A DNA stretch of 64,000 nucleotides from Saprospira grandis str. Lewin (lineage in GTDB: Bacteria > Bacteroidota > Bacteroidia > Chitinophagales > Saprospiraceae). Location: positions 1,604,995 through 1,668,994 of the forward strand of contig NC_016940.1 of NCBI RefSeq assembly GCF_000250635.1, read 5' to 3'. The number at the start of each line of letters is the position of its first letter. Positions within the stretch are counted from its first letter, which is position 1. Position numbers and translations under genes: made by a program. The notes under the pieces were generated by a model. It worked only from the letters and a program-made list of their open reading frames with translations, was not told where the DNA came from and did not search any database. This document shows, piece after piece, positions 8,769 to 16,828 of the stretch.

Positions 8769-9221
8769 TTATTTATTAGTAGGATCGAAAGGCTGAGGCT
8801 TCTGGGCCTGATGAGGATGCTCCGAACCTTCATATACAAACAATTTTTTGAAAGTGGCACGACCCAATTTGTTCTTGGGCAACATACCTTTGATCGCATT
8901 CTCTAGCACACGGCGAGGACGCTTGGCCAACAACTCTGCAGCTGTAGCCGACTTCTGACCACCAGGGTAACCAGAGTAAGTCAAATATACTTTCTTTTGC
9001 AATTTGCGACCAGTCAAGTTGATTTTCTCAGCATTGATGATGATCACATAGTCTCCTGTATCTACATGAGGAGTAAAGCATGCTTTGTGCTTGCCTCTTA
9101 GTACTTTGGCAATTTCAGAAGCAAGACGACCTAGGGTTTTACCCTCTGCATCCACAACCCACCAGTTGCGCTCTACGGTCTCTTTTTTTGCAGACTGTGT
9201 TCTGTAACTCAGCGTATCCAC
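8769..9221 (-). CDS. rplM: 50S ribosomal protein L13 (GTG start)
   Basis: 150 aa. The first codon is GTG; it is chosen because Bacteroidota L13 proteins begin with this same M-DTLSY sequence and no ATG is available nearby. Motifs: [40 protein letters not shown] and the central [10 protein letters not shown]. First gene of the rplM-rpsI-rpsB-tsf operon, with a promoter-like TACATTTG box about 83 nt upstream. Confidence 0.95.
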   Translation of the reverse strand: MDTLSYRTQSAKKETVERNWWVVDAEGKTLGRLASEIAKVLRGKHKACFTPHVDTGDYVIIINAEKINLTGRKLQKKVYLTYSGYPGGQKSATAAELLAKRPRRVLENAIKGMLPKNKLGRATFKKLFVYEGSEHPHQAQKPQPFDPTNK

Positions 9222-9303
9222 AATTCCTATAATTTTATATTAGTAATCAATTTATTAGCGGCTTTTGAGCACAAAAACAATCTACTTTAGCCCAAAGCGC
9301 TTG

Positions 9304-9311
9304 CAAATGTA
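9304..9311 (-). promoter_or_regulatory. -7 box for the ribosomal protein operon
   Basis: TACATTTG on the minus strand fits the Bacteroidota -7 consensus TAnnTTTG. I see no clear TTTG -33 element at the expected spacing. The leader to rplM would be about 75 nt. Confidence 0.45.
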
Positions 9312-9433
9312 CAATTCCTATTCTGTATTCGGAAGCTTTTTTATGGGTTTTTTCAACTACCCTTTTCTAAACCACTGAAAATCAACCCAAAAATCGCACA
9401 AAAATTTTAAAACCGCTCTTTTTCAAGGGGTTT

Positions 9434-9572
9434 TGGGGCCCGCGGCCGGCTAGGCCTTTCGGCCTAGGTCGGCCGCCGCTATGCTGCGGGGCTCGCAAGG
9501 CTGCTCGGCCCTGCGGCGGCTCCGCCGCCTGGGTCTGGCGCTGCGCGCCACCCGCTCCGCAGCGCTGGGCCA
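9434..9572 (+). repeat. GC mosaic hairpin repeat, copy R4 (GGCCC/GGGCC ends)
   Basis: Head GGGGCCCGCGGCC, an inner GGCCTTTCGGCC-like hairpin, CGCCGCTATGCTGCGGGGC, the GCTCGGCCCTGCG anchor, a GGCGGC/GCCGCC cassette, GGTCTG, a GCGC/GCGC cassette, and tail CGCAGCGCTGGGCC. Confidence 0.88.
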
Positions 9573-9698
9573 ATATAGGCCTGGCCGCATTCCTCTTCTC
9601 TTGAGCAATTAATAGCCCCCTCTTGAGTAGATTCGTTAATGCTTTGTTAAATCAGGGACTAAACGAACTTTGTTGATGAGCCTAATAACGATAGCTTA

Positions 9699-9989
9699 AT
9701 GGTCATTGATGATGCTCTAGGCATCATTGACCATAGCCCAGCTGTCATTGATGATGCTTCAGACATCATTGACCATAGCCCTACTGTCATTGATGATACT
9801 CCAGACATCATTGACCATAGCCCTACTATCATTGATAATGCTCCAGACATCATTGACCATAGCCCCACTGTCATTGATGACGCTCCAGACATCATTGACC
9901 ATAGCCCAGCTGTCATTGATGATGCTCCAGACATCATTAGTCTGTCATTCATCATTATTTTTTTTAAAAAAAGGGGGCCGACTGGGTAA
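9699..9989 (+). CDS. Possible small acidic 14-residue-repeat protein
   Basis: 96-aa reading frame made almost entirely of about six copies of a VIDDAPDIIDHSPT-like unit, followed by a short hydrophobic and basic tail. Copies differ mostly by synonymous or conservative changes (the Pro codon is CCA, CCT or CCC; Ala/Thr, Val/Ile and Asp/Asn swaps), which favours coding. Against it: there is no visible ribosome binding site, the opposite strand is also open, and the 42-bp unit can fold as DNA or RNA. Treat as uncertain. Confidence 0.3.
   Translation: MVIDDALGIIDHSPAVIDDASDIIDHSPTVIDDTPDIIDHSPTIIDNAPDIIDHSPTVIDDAPDIIDHSPAVIDDAPDIISLSFIIIFFKKRGPTG
9701..9942 (+). repeat. 42-bp tandem repeat, about 5.8 copies
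   Basis: Exact 42-bp period measured from CATCATTGACC at 9722, 9764 and so on. Each unit has GTCATTGATG and CATCATTGAC about 10 nt apart; these pair with one mismatch, so the array is a string of short hairpins. Confidence 0.9.
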
Positions 9990-10064
9990 CAATAGCAGCA
10001 ATATTGGCATAAATAGCATATACATAAAGTTCTAACTAGAAAAAATCACAAAAAACAGATCGAC

Positions 10065-10547
10065 ATGGCCAATTTGAATTTCAATCGGATTTCCAAAGTA
10101 TTGACAGATCAAGAGATGCAAGATGTAGAGCAGCAACTTGACAACTGTTTACAGACCTTATCTTTTTTAACGGAATTAGATAAAAAGGAAAAGCAATCCT
10201 TAAGACTTATAAATGTCAAGCTGCATCATTTTATCCAAGAGACCTTGAGCGTCATGAATTATGTAGAGCTTCCTTTGCCGCCTCATGTTGGGGCCGATGA
10301 AATTGCAAAAGACTTGGCCCTATACGAGCAGTTACAGCAGCTCATTATTAAGGTAGAGCAGTTGTTGAAGCGCTTAAAAGATAGTGCGGCCTTGGCAGGC
10401 AGTGAGGCCTATAGCCAAAGTAGTTTGGTCTATCATTTACTGGGCGCCTTGGCCGATAGTAGTCTGCCTGGCTATGCTAGCGCCCATGAGCGGCTAAAAG
10501 CTTGTTTTAAAACCTATGGCCGCAGTAGCCATGGAGCAGAAGAATAG
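10065..10547 (+). CDS. Hypothetical helical protein, 160 aa
   Basis: No signal peptide. Almost wholly alpha-helical in character, with leucine/glutamine-rich amphipathic stretches (EMQDVEQQLDNCLQTL; a second LYEQLQQLIIKVEQLLKRLK helix), so a helical bundle or coiled coil is likely. I do not recognise a family. It stands alone between the 42-bp array and a MITE-like element that begins 17 nt after its stop. Confidence 0.65.
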   Translation: MANLNFNRISKVLTDQEMQDVEQQLDNCLQTLSFLTELDKKEKQSLRLINVKLHHFIQETLSVMNYVELPLPPHVGADEIAKDLALYEQLQQLIIKVEQLLKRLKDSAALAGSEAYSQSSLVYHLLGALADSSLPGYASAHERLKACFKTYGRSSHGAEE

Positions 10548-10563
10548 AAAAAGGGTCAATCAT

Positions 10564-10768
10564 CGCCTAGGGACAAGCCCCTAGGCTAAGCCAATGGAGT
10601 CAGCCCTGACAAGGGCCTCAACTGTTGATATACAAGGCCTTGCTCAGTTGTTATGGCAAAGAAAAAACTCATCCAAAGGCCCTCTTTAGAGGGCTGTCTG
10701 AAAAAGCTAGCCTAGGGGCTTGTCCCTAGGCAGCATAAAGGAGAAACACAAAATTTTAAACAGACTCT
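10564..10768 (-). mobile_element. MITE-like element, copy M1
   Basis: Bounded by inverted ends: left CGCCTAGGGACAAGCCCC, right GGGGCTTGTCCCTAGGC. Each end is itself a CCTAGGG/CCCTAGG hairpin. The core has a CCCTC/GAGGG hairpin and a CAACT...AGTTG nested hairpin. A 21-nt AT-rich flank lies beside one end, as in the two copies at 63255-63645, which are in the opposite orientation. No coding capacity. Confidence 0.75.
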
Positions 10769-10811
10769 GAGCCCAAAAACAGCCCAGTCTAGCAAAGGCA
10801 TTAACTTTAAA

Positions 10812-10841
10812 TTGTTTTTTTTTCAAAAAGGATTACATTTG
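10812..10841 (+). promoter_or_regulatory. Bacteroidota-type promoter of the T9SS cargo gene
   Basis: TTG at 10812-10814, a 19-nt spacer, then TACATTTG at 10834-10841, fitting the -33/-7 consensus. The predicted start of transcription is about 25 nt before the ATG at 10873. Confidence 0.65.
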
Positions 10842-10872
10842 CCATTATCTTAAACTTCTAAATACAATTCTA

Positions 10873-11838
10873 ATGAGGTATTTATTACTTTTCATTTCTC
10901 TTTTCATGTTTTTCAATGTCACAAAAGCCCAGCAAGCAGATACGGCTGCTTGGTGCCCTCCTGGGGCGACTTGGGTCTATTCGGTCTCGGCTTGGGGGCC
11001 AGATAGCTATCTAAAATATACTTATGAGAAAGATACTGTGCTTCTAAACCAAGCGGTTAAGAAAATAGCCCTTAGCCGTGTCAATTATATAGGGCCAACT
11101 GTCGGTCAGGGCAGATCGGAGAGCCAGATAGGCTATGAGTATGAATATATGTCTAATGACAGTCTTTATTTTTATGATCCTACTAGCAATAGCTTTATCC
11201 TCAAGTTTGATTTTAATGCCGTGCAGGGCGATTCTTTGGTTGTTCGCAATCCGCGTTCAACTTGTGATAGCCTCCCTAACTTTCCGGACCAAGATACGCT
11301 CTATATAGACAGCCTCTCTCAGGATACTTTTAACCAGCTTATCTTTGATCGTTACCACCTAAGTTCTGGCAGCTTTGAGTCTTTCCGATTCGATCCAGTC
11401 ATCAAATACATAGGTAGTTTTGAGAGTTTTCATCCCGAGGTCTCTGAAACGACCTGTCCTCTGCCCATTGACGGCTATGTCCATAAACAGCTATTTTTCT
11501 ATCAAGACAGTCTTCGTGGCCGACTAGTTTTTAGCGAAACCTATAATGATACCCTTGTTGATAACATCATCAGCAATATTTTCAGAACGGAGTCGGGTAT
11601 TTCAGCAGCAAAAGAAGTGCGGGTATTTCCGAATCCTGCGCAGGATGAGCTTTGGCTAGATATAGCGCTAAATGGCGCATTGAATCTTAGCATTTATAAT
11701 TTGGCGGGGCAGGAAGTTCGTCATTTTCAGCTGCATCAAAACCACTTTTCTGTTCGAGACTTGCCCAAGGGCATGTACATCTTATATTTGCGAACAGATG
11801 ATCAACAGTTTTATCAAACTAAATTTGTGAAGCAATAG
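10873..11838 (+). CDS. Secreted protein with T9SS C-terminal sorting domain
   Basis: 321 aa. Signal peptide (hydrophobic LLLFISLFMFFNV, cleavage near KAQQ at residue 20), a beta-rich unknown body, and a C-terminal type A sorting domain from about residue 245: VFPNPAQDELWLDI, LSIYNLAGQEV, LPKGMYILYLRTD and a terminal KFVKQ. The family fact is that this tail directs export through the T9SS and attachment to the cell surface. The body contains YDPTSNSF and SLYFYD-like segments but no enzyme motif I recognise. It has its own promoter and a strong terminator, so it is monocistronic. Confidence 0.85.
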   Translation: MRYLLLFISLFMFFNVTKAQQADTAAWCPPGATWVYSVSAWGPDSYLKYTYEKDTVLLNQAVKKIALSRVNYIGPTVGQGRSESQIGYEYEYMSNDSLYFYDPTSNSFILKFDFNAVQGDSLVVRNPRSTCDSLPNFPDQDTLYIDSLSQDTFNQLIFDRYHLSSGSFESFRFDPVIKYIGSFESFHPEVSETTCPLPIDGYVHKQLFFYQDSLRGRLVFSETYNDTLVDNIISNIFRTESGISAAKEVRVFPNPAQDELWLDIALNGALNLSIYNLAGQEVRHFQLHQNHFSVRDLPKGMYILYLRTDDQQFYQTKFVKQ

Positions 11839-11855
11839 CTTGGCTGCAGATTGTC

Positions 11856-11892
11856 AAAAGCCCAGCAGATTAGTTATCTGCTGGGCTTTTTT
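11856..11892 (+). terminator. Intrinsic terminator
   Basis: AAAAGCCCAGCAGAT/ATCTGCTGGGCTTTT with a 5-nt loop, 18 nt after the stop of the T9SS cargo gene. Confidence 0.92.
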
Positions 11893-11900
11893 ATGCGGTC

Positions 11901-12164
11901 CTAGAGGCGGCGAAGCCGCCGCAGGCCGAAGGCCAAAAGGCCTAGCGATGTGCAGGGGTGGCCGAAGGCCAGACCAAAGCCGCCGAAGGCGGCTGCAGGG
12001 CCGAGCGAACAGCGAGCCCCGAAACGTAGCGCCGCAAGGCGAAGCCGCAGCGGAGGCCCCAAAATAACAGCGAGCCCCGCAACGACAACAAGGACTTTAG
12101 TCCGCAGTTCGACGACCGAAGGGAGTAACCGCCGCAAGGCGAAGCCGCAGCGGAGGCCCCAAAA
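11901..12164 (-). repeat. GC mosaic hairpin repeat, composite copy R5 (GGCCT/AGGCC ends)
   Basis: Two GGGGCCTCCGCTGCGG heads in tandem on the minus strand, separated by a GTTCGACGACCGAAGGGAGT module also found at 50415-50750. One tail, CATCGCTAGGCC, lies near 11942, followed by an extra CGGCGG hairpin. The head lies 6 nt from the permease stop. Confidence 0.85.
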
Positions 12165-12169
12165 CCTCA

Positions 12170-13486
12170 TTATCGTCCGGCACGCATAGCTTCTACGGCT
12201 TCCATTTTAGAGGCAGAATAGGCGGGAATAATGCCTGCGATCACGCCAGAAAAGGCGGCAATACTGAGGCCGAGAATAGCATTATAGCTAGATAAAAAGA
12301 TGGGGAAATCGGCAAAATGGGTAACGGCTAGGGCTGCCAGGTAGACAAAGAGGAGGCCGATAGCCCCACCAAAGAGGCAGAGTAAAATAGACTCGATCAG
12401 GAACTCCATGAGGATCATATAGCGCTTGGCGCCTAGGGCTTTTTTCACGCCGATCAGGTTGGTGCGTTCTTTTACGGAAACGAACATGATATTGGCCACC
12501 GAAAAGACGCCCACGATAATGGCAAAGCCGCCAATAAAGAGGCCTGCTAGATTAATGACGCCAAAAATGCTGCTGAGAAAATTGGAGAGAATAGAGAGCG
12601 TATTGAGGGCAAAATTGTCCTCTTCTTTTGGGGGCAGACGGCGGCTAGCGCGGAGCACCCCCACCAATTCAGTTTTGAGGGCTTCTACATCTACCTCTGT
12701 TTCGGCTTTTACGGAAATAGAGCTACGGCCGCGGTTCATGGCCGAGCGGCCTAGGTTAATATACTTGCGGGCCGTATTGTAGGGGATGATGGCAACATTA
12801 TCGAAATTAATGGGATTAATGAGGTCCTTTCCTTCTTTTTTGAGCACCCCCACCACCTTAAGTTTTTGTCCTTTAGACTTAATCCAGCGGCCCAGAGCGG
12901 ACTCCCCTTCACGGAAAAGCGCCTTATAGACCTCATAGCCGATCACCACCTCATTTTGGCCTCTAAAAAAGCTATTTGGGGTAAAGTATCGGCCTTGTTC
13001 GAACTCTAGGCCAAAGATATCTTTATAATCGGGGGTCACGCCCATATAGAACACCCCAGCGGCCTGTCCCAGCTTAGACTCCGTATTGCTGCCGCCAATA
13101 AAGACACTAAAAGAAGTTTTTCCAGCGGTTTGACAATTGGCTTGAATGGCTTCAAAATCTCGGTAAGAGGGTTCGGGGCGGCGCATATACTTCCAGTAAT
13201 TCTCTCTGGGGTCTTCGCCCCAGGGCATCGTATTGACGTAGACCACATCATCGCCTAGCTGCTCAAAGCTTTTGCGGATACTATACTCTAGGGAATCGAC
13301 TGCGGAGAAGACCATAATCACGCACCAGATACCGATCGTAATGCCGAGCAGGGAAAGCAGGGTACGGAGTTTATTGCCAAAAAGCTGTTGGAGAGCTAGA
13401 AAGCAGGCCTCGAAAAAGAGGCGAAAAAAGAGGAGGACGGCAGCCATAGAAAAATCGGGTTGAAGCCAAAAAATGGGGAGACTCAT
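12170..13486 (-). CDS. MacB/FtsX-type ABC transporter permease
   Basis: 438 aa. First transmembrane helix at about 37-60 within LFGNKLRTLLSLLGITIGIWCVIM, a large periplasmic MacB-like domain (about 60-310, including GSNTESKLG, FGLEFEQGRYF and EVVIGYEV), then three C-terminal FtsX helices at about 320-345, 375-395 and 405-430, ending SKMEAVEAMRAGR. Family role: mechanotransmission permease working with an ATPase and an envelope partner to move peptides, lipoproteins or macrolides. No ATPase is adjacent. The start is uncertain: the first ATG (13484-13486) lies in the loop of an 8-bp hairpin, and Met14 at 13447 begins a more typical N-terminus. Confidence 0.88.
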   Translation of the reverse strand: MSLPIFWLQPDFSMAAVLLFFRLFFEACFLALQQLFGNKLRTLLSLLGITIGIWCVIMVFSAVDSLEYSIRKSFEQLGDDVVYVNTMPWGEDPRENYWKYMRRPEPSYRDFEAIQANCQTAGKTSFSVFIGGSNTESKLGQAAGVFYMGVTPDYKDIFGLEFEQGRYFTPNSFFRGQNEVVIGYEVYKALFREGESALGRWIKSKGQKLKVVGVLKKEGKDLINPINFDNVAIIPYNTARKYINLGRSAMNRGRSSISVKAETEVDVEALKTELVGVLRASRRLPPKEEDNFALNTLSILSNFLSSIFGVINLAGLFIGGFAIIVGVFSVANIMFVSVKERTNLIGVKKALGAKRYMILMEFLIESILLCLFGGAIGLLFVYLAALAVTHFADFPIFLSSYNAILGLSIAAFSGVIAGIIPAYSASKMEAVEAMRAGR

Positions 13487-13502
13487 CTAAGATAAGTCTC
13501 CC
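13469..13502 (-). terminator. Terminator/attenuator hairpin enclosing the permease start codon
   Basis: On the minus strand GGGAGACT pairs perfectly with AGTCTCCC around an 11-nt loop that contains the first ATG of the permease gene, followed by CCATTTTTTGG. It lies about 50 nt past the stop of the CHAT protease gene. It could be that gene's terminator, a translation-blocking hairpin, or both. Confidence 0.6.
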
Positions 13503-13552
13503 GATCAAGAGTTTACTAACTTTTAGAGTAAAATAAGGTTTAGCTAGACCAA

Positions 13553-16500
13553 CTAGGCGGCTTTCTCTTTGCTTCGGTTCTTTCTTTTTTGGCGGAGCAA
13601 AAAAGCGCCTCCGGCGGAGAGCATAATTCCGCCAATGGCAAAGGGCAAAAAGGGGTTGGAGGGGGGCAGATTTAGTTTTTTATCATTGCCCATAAGGATA
13701 AAGGGCGACCAAAAAGCGGGATGAGCCATAGGGCCTTTATTGGCGGCCAGATAATTGAGTTTTGCTTGTCGGAGCGCCTCGCTTTTGCTCAGGCCAGCAT
13801 CCAATTGCTGATAAAAGTCCTGCATAATCATGGAAGTTGCGGCATCATCTACCTGCCAGAGGCTGACCAGAAGAGCGGGCACCCCTGCATTGATAAAAGC
13901 CGTAGCCAAAGAGGCGGTTCCATTGCCTGCTTGAAACTCGCCGTAGGCGGTTTCGCAGGCTGAAAGGACCACTAAATCGGCTTTGAGGTCTAGATTTAAA
14001 ATTTCTATCGCCTGCAAAAAGCCATCTTCTAGGCTATCGCTATCGGGGGTAAAAGCTAGGCCCGAAAGGCTGGGTTGTTCTCTATTCATCAGGCCGTGCA
14101 TAGCGAGATGAATAAAGCGGTACTTTTTGGCCTCCTTAATAAATCGTTCTTCTTGGGCATCTTGGCCAAAGAGGAAGCGGCCCTCAAAGAGCGTAGCCAG
14201 TTTTTTGACCTCTTCTTCGGCTAGTTTTAGGGGCGTTAATTGGCTGCGTTTATTATTCAGGCTAATGGTATCGCCTTCTTGGTAGTTAGCGGCCATGGCT
14301 AGCATTTGGCCATTATTCTCTTGGAAAGAGGTATTTTGGTTATGTTGCCAAAGCTCTAGCGAGAAAGAGTAGCTAATCGCATATCGTTTAATCAGATAGG
14401 CCAAGCTATTATAATTATCTGTTTCCTTAGCGGGCAGCATCAGCAAGCTTTCAAAGGGGATATAGGCCAATTCTTTATCGGGAATAATCAGTAATTGTTT
14501 AACTGTTCTCTTTGGGTTTTGGAGAACGGGCGCTAGCAGCAATTGGTAGAGCTGATGGGCTTTTTGGCTATAATTCAGAAAAACCTCCTCATTGCCAGAA
14601 AGGACCTGTTTGTAGGAAAGCAGCATTCTTTGCAAATCCATGAGCTGCTGGGCCAATTCCTTAGCATTGATTTTTTGCTCTACATATCGGAGCTCTTGAT
14701 GATCGAGGTAAAAAACAAAGCAGCTGCTATCTGTTAGGAAATACTCGATAGCGGCTCGTTTGGGACCTAAATCTTTTTGGAGCTGCTTTAGCTGCAAGCG
14801 TTTATGCCCAAACTTATAATCGACATAATCGGGATATTGCTTAAACAGATGCCGTTTGTGTTCCTCCATTTCCCAGATTTGGTCATTGAGCAAAACGAGT
14901 AGGCTATCTTTCTTTGCTTTTTCTTCGGTAGACCGATAAGCCTTTAGGATTTGACGATATTGTTTTTTGATGCCCTTTTGCTTTTCCTGTTCATTTTTGG
15001 GCAGTAATTTTTTACTATAAGCGATGCGTTCATTTTGGCTTTCGAGGAGGAGCGTAGATTTATCTTTTTCTGAAATAGCGAGCAGCTGCTCTGCGGCCTG
15101 TTGGTCCAGATGCGCCCATTTCATTAGCCGTTGGTAAGTGGCCGAGCTCACCTTTAGCGAGCGTAGGCGATCTTGCTCTAATTGGGCCATTTCTCTTTCT
15201 TTGGCTAGGGTTTCGGCATGAAGGCTATCTATGATTAGCAGGCGCTTGAGGCTAGCGGGCGCTTTGCTTTCTTGGTAGCGTTTGATTTCTAAATCTTTAG
15301 CGATAAAGAGAATTCTAGACAGTTCGCCTAGGTCGAGAAAATAATTTATATCTAGGCCGGCCAGTTGGTCTAAATCAAAGTGTTTTTCTTGGGTACTGTT
15401 TAATTCCAAATGTTGAAGGATAGCCGCTTCTGCAGCATCAAAATCTCCTTTGGCAACTCCTAGGCGGGCTACATATTTTAGGCTTTGGATGTATTTGACT
15501 GTTTTTGGGGCAAAAACGGCAGCAACTTCGGCTCTATATTGTTCTAGATAATTCTCGGCCTGTTGATAATCTTCTTGTACAATATATAGCTTAAGCAAGC
15601 TAGATAAAACAGTCTGCCTCATCATTCCCTTGGGCTGTCCCAAAGCCGCTTTATAATAAGTTTCAGCAGCCAGATAATCCTGCTCGGCCATACAAGCCTT
15701 ACCTAAATTGAAAGTGATAGAAGGGATAAGCTGATCATATTGTTTACGCTTGGCTAGGGCCAAAGCGGTTAAATAAACTTCTTTTGCTTTAGCAAAGGCT
15801 TCTTTTCTTTCTAACACCCCTCCCTTTGCTATCATGATTTTTAGATAAAATTCATTTTCTCGCCCTACTTCCTCCATAATTTTCAAGATGAGGTTGGCCG
15901 TTTGTTCAGCTTTTGTATACTGCCCAGCCTTTTCCTCTATAGCCATTACATTATACAAAGACCGAGCATAAGGTTCTCCTTTAGCATCATTGTGTTTACG
16001 TTCTAGGGCAATACTTTGTCTAAAAAAATCAGCAGCCAAATCATACTTTGCTTGTTTTAGGTAAACCACGGCTATATTGTTAATCAGCGTAATATATTGA
16101 GGAGTAGCTTCCAGCTTCAGCTGCTCAAAAATAGCTTTGGCTTCGAGTTGTTTAGCCGTTGCCTGTTCAAAGTTGTCTTCGGCCAAATAGAGCTTGGCCC
16201 TCAGTCCTAGCCATTCGGCCAAATGCACCCCCTTTTTACCCTGATCTAAGCGCTCTACCTGGCTTTTAGCCGTCATTAATGTCTTCTGAACTGCCTTGTA
16301 TTGGCCTAAGTTATATTGCAACACCATCTTACTGCCCGTAAAACTCCAACTCAAACTATCTTTCCAGCCTTGCCGTCCCGGCTCTGTCTCCAAAGCAAGC
16401 AAAGCCGAATCTATAATGGCTATAGATTGGGCATACTGGCTTTGTCTATAGGCCTCCATATAACGGGCCTCAAAAGCTTTATATTTGGCTGCATCTTGCC

Positions 16501-16555
16501 CCAATACTAAAATGGGTGTCAATAAAAAGAGGTAGATGTAGTGTATGGGTCTCAT
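13553..16555 (-). CDS. Envelope TPR-CHAT domain protease
   Basis: 1000 aa. Signal peptide (about 1-19, ILVLGQD), a long TPR region (about 25-440, for example YDLAADFFRQSIALERK and YLAAETYYKAALGQ), a coiled coil (about 440-590), the CHAT caspase-like protease domain (about 640-955) and a C-terminal transmembrane helix (about 965-985) followed by a basic tail. The catalytic dyad is intact: His820 in HLAMHG and Cys867 in LSACETAYG. Later GLSKSEALRQAKL and HPAFWSPFILMG are typical of CHAT. The topology puts the protease outside the inner membrane. The family relates to separase/caspase; CHAT proteases are usually activated by partner or ligand binding to the repeats. Its substrate is unknown. It is followed by a MacB-like permease. 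Confidence 0.88.
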   Translation of the reverse strand: MRPIHYIYLFLLTPILVLGQDAAKYKAFEARYMEAYRQSQYAQSIAIIDSALLALETEPGRQGWKDSLSWSFTGSKMVLQYNLGQYKAVQKTLMTAKSQVERLDQGKKGVHLAEWLGLRAKLYLAEDNFEQATAKQLEAKAIFEQLKLEATPQYITLINNIAVVYLKQAKYDLAADFFRQSIALERKHNDAKGEPYARSLYNVMAIEEKAGQYTKAEQTANLILKIMEEVGRENEFYLKIMIAKGGVLERKEAFAKAKEVYLTALALAKRKQYDQLIPSITFNLGKACMAEQDYLAAETYYKAALGQPKGMMRQTVLSSLLKLYIVQEDYQQAENYLEQYRAEVAAVFAPKTVKYIQSLKYVARLGVAKGDFDAAEAAILQHLELNSTQEKHFDLDQLAGLDINYFLDLGELSRILFIAKDLEIKRYQESKAPASLKRLLIIDSLHAETLAKEREMAQLEQDRLRSLKVSSATYQRLMKWAHLDQQAAEQLLAISEKDKSTLLLESQNERIAYSKKLLPKNEQEKQKGIKKQYRQILKAYRSTEEKAKKDSLLVLLNDQIWEMEEHKRHLFKQYPDYVDYKFGHKRLQLKQLQKDLGPKRAAIEYFLTDSSCFVFYLDHQELRYVEQKINAKELAQQLMDLQRMLLSYKQVLSGNEEVFLNYSQKAHQLYQLLLAPVLQNPKRTVKQLLIIPDKELAYIPFESLLMLPAKETDNYNSLAYLIKRYAISYSFSLELWQHNQNTSFQENNGQMLAMAANYQEGDTISLNNKRSQLTPLKLAEEEVKKLATLFEGRFLFGQDAQEERFIKEAKKYRFIHLAMHGLMNREQPSLSGLAFTPDSDSLEDGFLQAIEILNLDLKADLVVLSACETAYGEFQAGNGTASLATAFINAGVPALLVSLWQVDDAATSMIMQDFYQQLDAGLSKSEALRQAKLNYLAANKGPMAHPAFWSPFILMGNDKKLNLPPSNPFLPFAIGGIMLSAGGAFLLRQKRKNRSKEKAA

Positions 16556-16601
16556 TCTTTGCGATTCTAAATAAAGTAGATAAACTCAATTAATGCTCCT
16601 G

Positions 16602-16609
16602 CAAATTTA
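16602..16609 (-). promoter_or_regulatory. -7 box for the CHAT protease gene
   Basis: TAAATTTG on the minus strand about 47 nt upstream of the ATG, with a TTG 16 nt further upstream. That spacing is shorter than the usual 19-20. Confidence 0.4.
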
Positions 16610-16654
16610 ACATTTTAGAAAGAGTCAACCTATTTTTTTTTCTTTTCCTATTTT

Positions 16655-16800
16655 TTGGGGCTGCCCCAGCCTTCGGCTGGGTCGGGCTATGTCGCAGCTC
16701 GCAGGTCTGCTCGGCCCTGCGTTTTTTTCGCTGCGCTCAAAAAACTAGGTCTGGCCTACGGCCACTGCTTTCTATCCCTCAGCCGTTTTGGCCTAAAGGC
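16655..16800 (+). repeat. GC mosaic hairpin repeat, copy R6 (GGCTG/CAGCC ends)
   Basis: Head TTTTTTGGGGCTGCCCC, a CCCAGCC/GGCTGGG hairpin, GTCGGGC, the CGCAGCTCGCAGGTCTGCTC anchor, a TTTTTT/AAAAAA cassette, a GGCC/GGCC cassette, tail CCCTCAGCC, then a TTTTGGCC/GGCCAAA extension. Confidence 0.9.
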
Positions 16801-16823
16801 CAAAGGCGGCCCAAGGGCCGCCT
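16801..16823 (-). terminator. GC-rich hairpin after the 298-aa gene
   Basis: GGCGGCCC/GGGCCGCC with a 2-nt loop, then only three T on the minus strand. It lies 6 nt past the stop at 16829 and may double as the end of repeat R6. Confidence 0.45.
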
Positions 16824-16828
16824 CTCTC

